Shown here: positions 1-7,954 of the stretch, piece by piece
Position numbering within the stretch: position 1 is the first letter of the stretch
Layout: the number at the start of each line of letters is the position of its first letter
Origin: Oceanicola granulosus HTCC2516
GTDB taxonomy: Bacteria > Pseudomonadota > Alphaproteobacteria > Rhodobacterales > Rhodobacteraceae
Length of the DNA: 62,204 nt
Reading direction: 5' to 3'
Assembly: GCF_000153305.1 (NCBI RefSeq)
Contig: NZ_CH724107.1
Span: forward strand, 2,014,803-2,077,006
Position numbers and translations under genes: made by a program
The notes under the pieces: generated by a model
What the model saw: only the letters and a program-made list of their open reading frames with translations
Database searches by the model: none
Told to the model about the DNA's origin: nothing

Positions 1-2
1 CC

Positions 3-340
3 AACGGCACGATCCCGATGGGCGCGGTGAGGGTGAGCGAGAAGATCTCCGACAGCGCGATGGAGAACGCCGACGCGCCCATCGAGCTGTTCCACGGCTA
101 CACCTACTCCGCCCACCCGATCGCCACCGCCGCCGCGCTGGCGACGCTGGAGACCTACCGCGAGGACCAGCTCTTCGAGCGCGCCGACGCCCTCGCGCCG
201 GTCCGGGAGGACCCGCTGCACGGGCTCAAGGGGCTGCCCCACCTCAAGGACCTGCGCAACCTCGGCCTTGTCGCCGCCATCGAGCTCGAGAGCCGCGAGG
301 GCGCCGTCGGCTTCAGCCCGGCCCTGCCTGCGTGCGGGGC
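3..340 (+). pseudogene. Truncated class III omega-aminotransferase (beta-alanine:pyruvate type), 3' remnant
   Basis: The frame entering the window reads NGTIPMGAVRVSEKI, then ELFHGYTYSAHPIATAAALATLE, then KGLPHLKDLRNLGLVAAIELESREG. This is the second half of a PLP-dependent class III aminotransferase of the omega-amino acid:pyruvate type; the HGYTYSxHP stretch is typical. The catalytic lysine would lie upstream of the window. After about position 316 the similarity collapses. The expected last 50 or so residues (small domain with the LSPPLI-type motif) are missing and the frame runs on as antisense of the next gene to 692. The residues FSPAL near 313-327 may be all that remains of that motif after an internal deletion. 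I read it as a decayed or truncated gene. The upstream part is not visible, so the full extent of damage is unknown. Confidence 0.6.
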
Positions 341-358
341 GCGCGCCCTGCCCCGGCC

Positions 359-2554
359 TCAGCCGTTGGTGCCGGCGGCGGCGGGGCGCAGGGCGGGGCG
401 GATCACCGCCGGCGTCGCCGGGCCGGTGATCGCGGGGGCGCGGGCCTCCTCGAGGGTCGCGAGGCCCTCGGGGCGCGCGGGCGGCGCGACGGAGGTCAGC
501 GGCGCGAGGTCGGTCACCCCTTCGAGGCGTTCCACCGCGGCGCCGGGATCGGCCGTCGAGACGGAGACCGCCGTCGAGAGGCTGCCGTCGGGACGGGCCT
601 GCGGGCGGACCACCGGGATCGAGCCGTTGAGCAGGTCGAGGAAGCCGATCTGCTGGCCCTCCTCCACCTCACCCGCCAGCCGCGCGCGGTAGACCGGGAT
701 CGATTCCGTCACGCGCATCACGTAGTTGCGGGTCTCGGTGAAGGGGATGTGCTCGATCCAGTCGACCACGTCGATCTCGCCCAGCCGCGGGTCGCCGCGC
801 TCGCCCATCCACTTGGCGGGGCGCGAGGGGCCGGCGTTGTAGCCCGCCGAGATCATCACCGGCGACTTGCCGAACCGGTCGGTCAGGTGCGCGAGGTAGG
901 CGCTGCCGAGGGTGGCGTTGTACTCCCAGTCGCGGGTCAGGCGGTTGCGGTCGAACGGCAGGTCGAGCCAGCCGGCCACCTCGCGCGCGGTGCCCGGCAT
1001 CAGCTGCATCAGCCCGAGCGCGCCGACGGAGCTGCCGGCATCGACGCGGAACTCGCTCTCGCGCCGGGCGATGGCGTGGGCCAGCGCCGACTCGACGGGC
1101 AGCTCCATCCCGCTCATCGGGTGGACCGGGAAGTAGGCGGCGGGCACGACGATCTGCTGCCCCGCCGCGGCCTTGCCGAGCAGGACCTCGAAGTAGGGCT
1201 CGTCCTCCTCCGCGAGCCACGCGCCGATGGCGCCGATCTCGTCGCGGGTCAGGGTGCGGCCCATCTCGGCGAAGAACAGCACTGCGAGGCCGCGCTCGCC
1301 GCCCTTCAGCAGCGCCATGCCGGCGGCGACGAGATCGTTGTCGTCGAGGCCGAGCTCCTCGAAGCTCGGGAAGGTCTCGGTCCCCGCGAGGGTCGGGTCG
1401 AGCGGCAGCCCGGCGCGGTCGGCGGCGAGCAGGCCGTAGAAGCTGGTCTGGTGCTGGCCGCCCTCGGCGAAGGCCGCCATCGCGGCCTCGTCGTCGCCGA
1501 GCGCCTCGTGGGCGCGGCCGATCCAGTACCAGGCGCGGCCCTGGCTGATCGGGGTCCAGGTGGCGTCCTCGAGGTTCTGGAAGTGGGCCAGCGCCTCGGC
1601 AGGGCGGTCGAGCTTGGTCAGCGCGATATAGCCCGCGAGCCACTCGAGGTCGCTGTAGGCGCTGCCCTCGGTGAGGAAGTGGTTGGCGGCGAGCTCGTAG
1701 GCCAGCTCGGCGTCGCCCTCGCGCATCACCCAGCGCGCCAGCTCCTGGCGCCAGCCGGACCAGCGGAAGGGCTCGCCCAGCGCCTCGGCGGAGGTGGAGC
1801 GGGCGGCGAGATGCTCGACGGCGTCGGCGCGGCGGCCGCGGTCGGCGAGCCAGTTGTAGCGGTCGTAGATCAGGCCCGGCGTGTCGGCGACGCTGGCGGG
1901 GACGCTGCGGTAGCGCGACTCGGCGTCGGTGTTGTCGCGGATCAGCGCGGCGCGGGCGCGCACCAGCGCCTCGGTGTCGTCGTCGAGCAGCGGCAGCAGG
2001 CGCAGCGCGTCGTTCACGCGCCAGCGCCAGAGCAGCATGTCGGCGCGGCCGGCGTGGTGCTCGGCGAGCAGGTCGCCGTAGGCGCCGCGCAGGGCGGACT
2101 CGCCGCTCTCGTCGAGCGTCATCGTCAGCCAGGCCTCGACGACCAGCGCCTCGGCCTCGTCGTCCCGGCCCAGCGCCTCGAGCGCGCGGGCATGGGCGAG
2201 CGCGCCCTCGCCGGTCTGCATCTCGCGGCCGTCGAAGAAGGCGATGACCTCTTCCGGGTCCATGCGGCCGGCGAGGCTCTCCTCGAAGCGGGCCTGGATG
2301 CGGTCGGTGCCGGGCCAGTGCTCGCGGGCGTCGAGGAAGGCCTTGTACTCGCCGAAGCTGCCGGCGCCGGCGCGCAGGCGCATCCAGTCCACGAGGTCTT
2401 CGCCGAGCGCGCCCCCGGGGGCGGCGAGGCTCTCCGCCGCCTGCCACTCACCGCGTTCCGCGGCGGCGAAGGCCGCGTTCATGTCCGGCACCCGCTCCTG
2501 GGCAGTGACGGTCAGGGGCGCGAGCAGGAAGGCGAGAAAAGCCATACGATGCAT
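359..2554 (-). CDS. Soluble lytic murein transglycosylase (Slt family)
   Basis: Periplasmic enzyme that cleaves the MurNAc-GlcNAc bond of peptidoglycan to give 1,6-anhydro ends. From the chosen ATG (2554) it has a short signal peptide (MHRMAFLAFLLAPLTVTAQ), a long helical, TPR-like N-terminal superhelix, and a C-terminal SLT domain. In that domain AIARRESEF carries the catalytic glutamate, followed by GALGLMQLMPGTA and, further on, ISAGYNAGP. About 731 aa, a little longer than E. coli Slt (about 645). Start choice is uncertain: ATGs at 2578 and 2545 are also in frame and no start has a clean Shine-Dalgarno. It converges on the decayed aminotransferase and diverges from dapA, an slt/dapA pairing common in Rhodobacterales. 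A 743-aa reading from a GTG at 2590 is possible. Confidence 0.93.
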   Translation of the reverse strand: MHRMAFLAFLLAPLTVTAQERVPDMNAAFAAAERGEWQAAESLAAPGGALGEDLVDWMRLRAGAGSFGEYKAFLDAREHWPGTDRIQARFEESLAGRMDPEEVIAFFDGREMQTGEGALAHARALEALGRDDEAEALVVEAWLTMTLDESGESALRGAYGDLLAEHHAGRADMLLWRWRVNDALRLLPLLDDDTEALVRARAALIRDNTDAESRYRSVPASVADTPGLIYDRYNWLADRGRRADAVEHLAARSTSAEALGEPFRWSGWRQELARWVMREGDAELAYELAANHFLTEGSAYSDLEWLAGYIALTKLDRPAEALAHFQNLEDATWTPISQGRAWYWIGRAHEALGDDEAAMAAFAEGGQHQTSFYGLLAADRAGLPLDPTLAGTETFPSFEELGLDDNDLVAAGMALLKGGERGLAVLFFAEMGRTLTRDEIGAIGAWLAEEDEPYFEVLLGKAAAGQQIVVPAAYFPVHPMSGMELPVESALAHAIARRESEFRVDAGSSVGALGLMQLMPGTAREVAGWLDLPFDRNRLTRDWEYNATLGSAYLAHLTDRFGKSPVMISAGYNAGPSRPAKWMGERGDPRLGEIDVVDWIEHIPFTETRNYVMRVTESIPVYRARLAGEVEEGQQIGFLDLLNGSIPVVRPQARPDGSLSTAVSVSTADPGAAVERLEGVTDLAPLTSVAPPARPEGLATLEEARAPAITGPATPAVIRPALRPAAAGTNG

Positions 2555-2739
2555 GAGATGTATCCGGTCAGCTACCATGGTGGCGGACACTCCCGGAAAG
2601 CGTGATTCCGTTCAACTCACAAACTTGGCAAAGTGCCGGAACCGGACTAGGGTCCGCGCGTTTCCGCCGATGGGTCCGTCCGCGACCCGCAATTCCCCGC
2701 CACTTCAGCCAGCCGAGCCAGTCCCGAAGGAGCCGCCAC

Positions 2740-3612
2740 ATGTTCAGAGGGTCCATTCCCGCCCTTGTCACCCCGTTCTCCGACGGTGCGGTGGACTTCG
2801 GCGTGCTCAAAGCCCTCGTCGACTGGCATGTGGAGCAGGGCAGCCACGGGATCGTCCCTGTCGGCACCACCGGCGAGAGCCCCACCCTCACCCACGACGA
2901 GCACGACGCGGTCGTGGCCTGCGTCGTCGAGCAGGCGGCGGGGCGGATCCCGGTGATCGCGGGGGCGGGCTCCAACAACACCGCCGAGACGGTGCGGCTG
3001 ATCGAGGCCGCCAAGGCCGCCGGCGCCGACGCCGCGCTGGTGGTGACGCCCTACTACAACAAGCCGACCCAGCGCGGCCTGATCGCCCATTACACCGCCG
3101 CCGCCGAGTGCGGGCTGCCGATCATCATCTACAACATCCCCGGCCGCTCCGTCGTCGACATGAGCCCCGAGACGATGGGCGAGCTGGCGCGCCACGAGAT
3201 GATCGCCGGGGTCAAGGACGCGACGGGCGACCTGTCGCGCGTGCCCAAGACCCGGATCACTTGCGGGACCGACTTCATCCAGCTCTCCGGCGAGGACGCC
3301 ACGGCGCTCGGCTTCAACGCCCACGGCGGCGTCGGCTGCATCTCGGTCACCGCCAACGTCGCCCCCCGCCTCTGCGCCGAGTTCCAGGAGGCCACCCTCG
3401 CGGGCGACTACGCCACCGCGCTGGAGCTGACCGACCGCCTGATGCCGCTCCACATCGCCATCTTCCTCGAGCCCGGCGTGGTGGGGGCGAAGTACGGCCT
3501 GTCGCTGCTGGGCCACTGCGCCGACACGGTCCGCTCGCCGCTCACCGAGGCCACGGACGGGACGAAGGAGGCCATCCGGGCGGCGATGGTACATGCGGGG
3601 TTGTTGAATTAG
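2740..3612 (+). CDS. dapA: 4-hydroxy-tetrahydrodipicolinate synthase
   Basis: Condenses pyruvate with aspartate semialdehyde in the first committed step of the diaminopimelate/lysine pathway (cytosolic). 290 aa, the usual length. The Schiff-base lysine is K159 ([10 protein letters not shown]), with the TTGES pyruvate loop at 43-47, YYNKPTQRG at 105-113, and Y131/R136 in YNIPGR, all matching the E. coli active-site set. The ATG at 2740 has a good GAAGGAG ribosome site 8 bases upstream; longer in-frame readings lack one. DAP feeds peptidoglycan synthesis, so lying beside the divergent murein transglycosylase makes sense. In related genomes smpB often follows dapA; here an unrelated low-GC pair follows instead. 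Confidence 0.97.
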   Translation: MFRGSIPALVTPFSDGAVDFGVLKALVDWHVEQGSHGIVPVGTTGESPTLTHDEHDAVVACVVEQAAGRIPVIAGAGSNNTAETVRLIEAAKAAGADAALVVTPYYNKPTQRGLIAHYTAAAECGLPIIIYNIPGRSVVDMSPETMGELARHEMIAGVKDATGDLSRVPKTRITCGTDFIQLSGEDATALGFNAHGGVGCISVTANVAPRLCAEFQEATLAGDYATALELTDRLMPLHIAIFLEPGVVGAKYGLSLLGHCADTVRSPLTEATDGTKEAIRAAMVHAGLLN

Positions 3613-3722
3613 GGGCAACGGCAGGGCATATCGTTCCAGTTACATTGGGAAGACACCCGTCAAGCTCCGTCACCTTTACCGGAAGTCCCAGCCCGGGTAG
3701 CATCGCCGTTGGAGGCGACGAA

Positions 3723-4457
3723 GTGACTAAGTCCAGAACCTACACGTTCAGAATCGAGAACTTCACACCCGAGAGCATGCCTTTCGGGCGCCTCGTTGAG
3801 TATTATCGCGAAGTAAAAAGGATGCTGGGAGGAGCCGACAATCTTCATCTCGTCGAAGTAGCCCAGGGCAGTCATGCCAGTGCATTTCGACTGGACCAGG
3901 ACTGCGAGTTTGACTTTGAGGAGCACATCTCTGCACTAAACGCCGGGACGGCACCACATGCAGCGATGCGGGCGCGGGAAACAATAGACGCCATGTTACG
4001 CGAAGATGCAACTAGTGGCAGCTTCTGCGATCCGACAGGTGAAAATGTTGTCCCCTTCCCCGGGAAGTTCAGCGCAGTTAGCAATCAGCTCCGAGTGCGT
4101 GGAGCTGCGAACTTTGTAGGAGAACTTTATCACATTGCGGGAACGGGAGATAACGCGAAGGTACGGATAAACACTGGTGCTTACGGCGTTGTCTTCTGTG
4201 TCACCAGCAAGGACATAGCTAAGTCTCTCCGCGAGTTTCTGTTCGAGAAGGTGAAGGTGAGCGGACGTGGAATGTGGACAAAAGCGAGTTCTGGCAGGTG
4301 GGAAATAGATGATTTTGTCATCACGGATTTCGCCCCGGTAAAGAGCGAGAACCTCCGGACCAGTGTGAATAGGTTGCGAAGTATGGATATAACTTGGCCT
4401 GATGACCCCGTAGGAGAAGTAGATCGGCTGGAAGAGCGTGACGGTACGATAAATTGA
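3723..4457 (+). CDS. Unrecognised 244-aa protein, upstream partner of a PIN-domain gene
   Basis: I do not recognise a named family. GTG start at 3723, chosen because GGAGG (3711-3715) sits 7 bases before it. The N-terminal part (about 8-65) reads IENFTPESMPFGRLVEYYREVKRMLGG, then LHLVEVAQGSHASAF. I recall this pattern only from hypothetical proteins in accessory regions. The middle (about 85-130) is helical then Pro/Gly rich. The C-terminal part (about 135-235) looks beta-rich with GELYHIAGTGDNAKV and WTKASSGRWEIDDFVI. No signal peptide or membrane segment is visible. Its stop overlaps the TTG start of the PIN gene, so the two are translated together. Base composition is close to 50% GC in a line I counted, against about 70% for neighbours, so recent transfer is likely. 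It could be an antitoxin-like or regulatory partner. Confidence 0.75.
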   Translation: MTKSRTYTFRIENFTPESMPFGRLVEYYREVKRMLGGADNLHLVEVAQGSHASAFRLDQDCEFDFEEHISALNAGTAPHAAMRARETIDAMLREDATSGSFCDPTGENVVPFPGKFSAVSNQLRVRGAANFVGELYHIAGTGDNAKVRINTGAYGVVFCVTSKDIAKSLREFLFEKVKVSGRGMWTKASSGRWEIDDFVITDFAPVKSENLRTSVNRLRSMDITWPDDPVGEVDRLEERDGTIN

Positions 4458-4984
4458 TCGTCGCATTCGATAACACTTTTTTATCACTCGTCTTGAGCCC
4501 GGGCTCTAGGCCTAGGTCCAATCCTGCAACGGGATCCCCTGTGGACCACTGCAAGGAACGCGTTGAAGCGCTCGTCGATTCATTGAGCAAGAGAGGCGAC
4601 ACGGTGGTAATACCAACGCCGTGTTTTTCGGAATTACTCTGCGCAGTTCCTGATCTTGAAAAGGCAGTTTCGGAGCTGAACACGTCCACAGCCTTTGATC
4701 TTGCACCATTCGATGAGCGCTGCGCAGTTGATCTTGCAGAAGTTGTTCGAAGTGCAAAGCGAGCCGGCGACAAGCGAGGAGGTGTCGCCGCTTCCTGGAA
4801 CGAGATCAAGTTCGATCGACAGATTGCAGTTACTGCTAAGGTCAACGGAGCCGAGATTTTCTATACCGATGACGATAACCAAGCTACCTTCGCACGACAA
4901 ATGGGCCTGCAAGTCGTACACACTTGGGAGTTAGATCTGCCGCCAGAATTTGCCCAGGTCGGGATGTTTGACGACGAGCTTTAA
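4454..4984 (+). CDS. PIN-domain protein (VapC-like putative ribonuclease)
   Basis: Likely a metal-dependent RNase of the PIN fold. Acidic residues sit in PIN order: D6 (MIVAFDNTFL), E60 (TPCFSELL), D121 (KFDRQIAV) and the D139-D141 run (FYTDDDNQATFA), followed by the typical MGLQVVHT strand. 176 aa, somewhat longer than VapC toxins (about 130) because of an insert around 15-45. The TTG start at 4454 overlaps the TGA of the upstream gene (TTGA). With its partner it forms a self-contained low-GC pair in a high-GC background, inserted between dapA and dinB. A toxin-antitoxin or RNA-targeting defence role is inference; a housekeeping nuclease is less likely given the composition. No nearby integrase or repeat was seen. 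Confidence 0.75.
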   Translation: MIVAFDNTFLSLVLSPGSRPRSNPATGSPVDHCKERVEALVDSLSKRGDTVVIPTPCFSELLCAVPDLEKAVSELNTSTAFDLAPFDERCAVDLAEVVRSAKRAGDKRGGVAASWNEIKFDRQIAVTAKVNGAEIFYTDDDNQATFARQMGLQVVHTWELDLPPEFAQVGMFDDEL

Positions 4985-5014
4985 CGCCCCCCACCCCCTG
5001 CTACACTCGCCCCC

Positions 5015-6268
5015 ATGCAAGCGCTCTGCCGTGACTGTCTCCATGCCTTCGACGGCCCCGGCCGGTGTCCGGTTTGCCGGTCGCCGCGGGTCGTGGCGCA
5101 TCCGGAGCTGTTCTCGCTGTCCATCGCGCACATGGATTGCGACGCGTTCTTCGCGAGTGTCGAGAAGCGGGACAATCCGGAGCTGGAGGGCAAGCCCGTC
5201 ATCATCGGCGGGGGCCGGCGGGGGGTGGTGTCGACGGCGTGCTACGTGGCGCGGATCAGGGGGGTGCGCTCGGCGATGCCGATGTTCCAGGCGCTCAAGC
5301 TGTGCCCCGACGCGATCGTCGTGAAGCCGCGCTTCGAGGCCTACGTGGAGGCGTCGCGGGCGATCCGGGCGATGATGGACGAGCTGACGCCGGTGGTGGA
5401 GCCGCTGTCGCTCGACGAGGCGTTCATGGACCTCACCGGCACCGCGCGGCTGCACCACGCGCCGCCCGCGGTGATGCTGGCGCGGCTGACCAGGCGGATG
5501 AAGGACGAGCTGGGGCTGACCGGCTCGATCGGGCTGTCGCACAACAAGTTCCTCGCCAAGGTCGCCTCCGACCTCGACAAGCCGCGCGGCTTCTCGGTGA
5601 TCGGCGCGGCGGATACGGTGGAGTTCCTGCGGCCGCGCCCCGTCAGGCTGATCTGGGGGATCGGGCCGGCGGCGCAGGAGAGCCTCGAGGCGGCGGGCAT
5701 CCGGACCTTCAACGACCTGCACCGCTGGGACCGCGAGGCGCTGGCGCAGCGGTTCGGCGGCATGGGCGAGCGGCTCTGGCACCTGGCGCGCGGACAGGAC
5801 CACCGGCGGGTCAGCGCGCACGCGCCGGTGAAGGGGCTGAGCAACGAGACGACGTTTCACGAGGACACGGCCGACCCGGAGATCCTCGACGGGCACATCT
5901 GGCGCATGGCCGAGAAGGTGTCGTCGCGCGCCAAGGCCAAGGAGATCGCGGGGCGGGTGGTGACGCTGAAGCTGAAGCGGGCGAACCACAAGCTGCTGAG
6001 CCGCCGCCTCAGCCTCGGCCAGCCGACGCAGCTCGCCGACACCATCTACCGCACCGCGCGCGGCCTGTTCGACGGGGTGGGCGAGCGCGGACCCTACCGG
6101 CTGCTCGGGGTCGGGATCAGCGAGCTGGTCCCGGCGGAGCGGGCCGATCTCGAGGGCGACCTGCTCGACCCCGACGCCACCCGCCGCGCCAGCGCCGAGC
6201 GCGCCGCCGACGCCATCCGGCAGCGGTTCGGCCACGACGCGATCCTGAAAGGACGAGCCCTGAGATGA
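5015..6268 (+). CDS. dinB: DNA polymerase IV (Y-family) with an N-terminal zinc-ribbon-like extension
   Basis: Error-prone translesion polymerase. 417 aa. The polymerase core starts at IAHMDCDAFFASVEKRDNP (about 37 on) and includes the acidic pair in LSLDEAFMDL, SIGLSHNKFLAKVASDLDKP, and a little-finger domain from about 245. Ahead of the core lie 35 extra residues with CRDC...CPVC (C5, C8, C18, C21), a pattern for zinc binding; I recall the same extension in other Rhodobacterales DinB proteins. ATG at 5015, no strong ribosome site. The stop overlaps the next start (ATGA at 6265), so it heads a three-gene operon with a glycosyltransferase and an epimerase. No LexA-type operator was identified upstream. 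Confidence 0.95.
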   Translation: MQALCRDCLHAFDGPGRCPVCRSPRVVAHPELFSLSIAHMDCDAFFASVEKRDNPELEGKPVIIGGGRRGVVSTACYVARIRGVRSAMPMFQALKLCPDAIVVKPRFEAYVEASRAIRAMMDELTPVVEPLSLDEAFMDLTGTARLHHAPPAVMLARLTRRMKDELGLTGSIGLSHNKFLAKVASDLDKPRGFSVIGAADTVEFLRPRPVRLIWGIGPAAQESLEAAGIRTFNDLHRWDREALAQRFGGMGERLWHLARGQDHRRVSAHAPVKGLSNETTFHEDTADPEILDGHIWRMAEKVSSRAKAKEIAGRVVTLKLKRANHKLLSRRLSLGQPTQLADTIYRTARGLFDGVGERGPYRLLGVGISELVPAERADLEGDLLDPDATRRASAERAADAIRQRFGHDAILKGRALR

Positions 6269-7089
6269 TCCGTTCCCGCCCCGCCAGGGGCCGCCACGCC
6301 TACGTCACCCTCGTCACAGGCGACGGCTACGCCATCGGCGCGGAGGCGCTGGTGCGCTCGCTGGCGATGTCGGGCACCGAGGCCGATATCGCGGTGCTGC
6401 ACACCGCCGGTGTCTCGGGCGAGTGGCTCGAGCGGCTGGCCCGGCTCGGGGCGCGGCTGTGCGAGGTGGACCTGCTCGAGACGTCGGACGCCTTCAACCG
6501 CGCCCACGCCCGCGACGCGCTGCACGCCGCCGCGCCGTTCACCAAGGGCACCAAGCCGCCGCTGCACACCCCGCTCGACAACTTCGCCAAGCTGCGGCTG
6601 TGGCAGCTCGACTACGAGGCGGTGGTGTTCATCGACGCCGACGCGCTGGTGCTGCGCAATTGCGACCGGCTGTTCGCCTACCCCGAGTTCTGCGCCGCGC
6701 CGAACGTGTACGAGAGCGTCGCCGACTTCCACCGGCTCAATTCGGGCGTGTTCACGGCGCGGCCGTCGGAGGCGACGTTCGAGGTGATGATGGCGCGGCT
6801 GGATGTGCCGGGGGTGTTCTGGCGGCGGACGGACCAGACGTTCCTGCAGGAGTTCTTCCCCGGCTGGCATGGGCTGCCGGTGATCTACAACGTGCTGCAG
6901 TACGTGTGGTTCAACATGCCCGCCCTGTGGAACTGGGAGACGATCCGGATCCTGCACTACCAGTACGAGAAGCCGTGGCAGGCCGACCACCCGCGCGCCG
7001 CCGAGCTCGCGCCGCTGATCGCGCTGTGGCGGGGCGTGGCGGAGGGCCGGCCGCTGCCCGACCTGGGCGCCCTGCCCGGCCCCGCATGA
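6265..7089 (+). CDS. Glycosyltransferase family 8 (glycogenin/LgtC-like)
   Basis: 274 aa GT-A fold transferase expected to move a sugar from a nucleotide-sugar donor. Visible signs are YVTLVTGDGYAIGAEAL near the N-terminus, the metal-binding DxD at D124-A-D126 in VVFIDADALVL, NFAKLRLWQL ahead of it, and LNSGVFTARPS, DQTFLQEFF and a terminal ILHYQYEKPW histidine motif, as in GT8 enzymes. The acceptor cannot be read from sequence. ATG at 6265 overlaps the dinB stop, and its own stop overlaps the next ATG at 7086, so translation is coupled both ways. Being sandwiched between a DNA polymerase and an epimerase is functionally odd. Confidence 0.88.
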   Translation: MIRSRPARGRHAYVTLVTGDGYAIGAEALVRSLAMSGTEADIAVLHTAGVSGEWLERLARLGARLCEVDLLETSDAFNRAHARDALHAAAPFTKGTKPPLHTPLDNFAKLRLWQLDYEAVVFIDADALVLRNCDRLFAYPEFCAAPNVYESVADFHRLNSGVFTARPSEATFEVMMARLDVPGVFWRRTDQTFLQEFFPGWHGLPVIYNVLQYVWFNMPALWNWETIRILHYQYEKPWQADHPRAAELAPLIALWRGVAEGRPLPDLGALPGPA

Positions 7090-7937
7090 GGCTCGCGGTC
7101 ACCGGGGCGAGCGGGCTCGTCGGGCGGTTCGTCGTGGCCGAGGCCCTGGCGCGGGGCGACGCGGTGACGGTGCTCGGGCGCGCGCCCGTCGCGGGGGCCG
7201 ACTGGCTGGAGTACGACCTGCGCGCGCCGCCGCCGTCGCTGGAGGGGATCGACGCGCTGGTCCATTGCGCCTTCCTGCACGTGCCGGGCCGCTACCGCGG
7301 CGGCGAGGGAGACGATCCCGATGGGTTCCGCCGGGCCAATGTCGAGGGCACCGCGGCGCTCTTCGAGGCGGCGCGGAAGGCGGGCGTGGAGGCGGCCGTG
7401 TTCCTGTCGTCGCGGGCGGTCTACGGGCCGGTGGCGGGGCCGCTGACGGAGACGGCGGAATGCCGGCCGGACACGCTCTACGGCGAAGTTAAGCTGGCCG
7501 GGGAGCAGGCGCTCGCGGCGAGCGGGCTGCGCGGGGCGAGCCTGCGGGCGACGGGGGTCTACGGCGCGCCGGGGCCGGGGCTGGCGCACAAGTGGGAGGA
7601 CCTGTTCGCGGCGTTCGCGCGGGGCGAGGAGATCGCGCCGCGGATCGGCACCGAGGTCCACGGGCGCGACCTCGCGGCGGCGGTCCGGCTGGCGCTGGAG
7701 CGGCCGGGGGCGGCAGAGGTGCTCAACGTGTCGGACCTGTTGCTCGACCGGGCGGAGCTGCTGGCGCTGTGGGCGGAGGTGAGCGGCGTGGCGGGCCGGG
7801 TGCCGGCGGCGTCGGAGCGGGCGGGGTACGGCGAGATGGACACCGGCCGGCTCCGGGCGCGGGGGTGGCGGCCGGGAGGGCGTGGGCTGTTGCGGGAGAC
7901 GTTGGAGATGTGGGCGGCGTCGGGGGAGCCGGGCTGA
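7086..7937 (+). CDS. NAD(P)-dependent epimerase/dehydratase (extended SDR family)
   Basis: 283 aa short-chain dehydrogenase of the extended (nucleotide-sugar epimerase) type. The Rossmann motif TGASGLVG lies at residues 6-13. The catalytic YxxxK is in LYGEVKLAGE (about 134-138), preceded by FLSSRAVYG with the active-site serine. Substrate is unknown; the C-terminal part is short compared with UDP-glucose epimerases. It is last in the dinB-GT8-epimerase operon with a 4-base overlap. The stop codon lies inside a perfect palindrome (7928-7945), which may end transcription. A role in making the sugar used by the preceding transferase is inference. Confidence 0.88.
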   Translation: MRLAVTGASGLVGRFVVAEALARGDAVTVLGRAPVAGADWLEYDLRAPPPSLEGIDALVHCAFLHVPGRYRGGEGDDPDGFRRANVEGTAALFEAARKAGVEAAVFLSSRAVYGPVAGPLTETAECRPDTLYGEVKLAGEQALAASGLRGASLRATGVYGAPGPGLAHKWEDLFAAFARGEEIAPRIGTEVHGRDLAAAVRLALERPGAAEVLNVSDLLLDRAELLALWAEVSGVAGRVPAASERAGYGEMDTGRLRARGWRPGGRGLLRETLEMWAASGEPG

Positions 7938-7945
7938 AGCCCGGC
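7928..7945. repeat. REP-like perfect palindrome overlapping the epimerase stop
   Basis: GCCGGGCT-GA-AGCCCGGC is an 8-base perfect stem with a 2-base centre. It contains the TGA stop of the epimerase (7935-7937) and is followed by CTACGGGCC. Sequences of the form GGGCTGAAGCCCGGCCTACG are, as far as I recall, common dispersed intergenic repeats in many proteobacteria. It may act as a bidirectional transcription stop between the convergent epimerase and amidohydrolase genes. No second copy was found in this window. Confidence 0.55.
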
Positions 7946-7954
7946 CTACGGGCC

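Noticed and set aside
332-2605. Long plus-strand open frame opposite slt
   Set aside because: Arg/Gly/Ala/Val-rich antisense frame typical of high-GC DNA; the minus strand encodes a complete transglycosylase with catalytic motifs.
4931-6235. 434-codon minus-strand frame opposite dinB
   Set aside because: Arg/His/Pro-rich shadow with no domain; the plus strand encodes a complete Pol IV.
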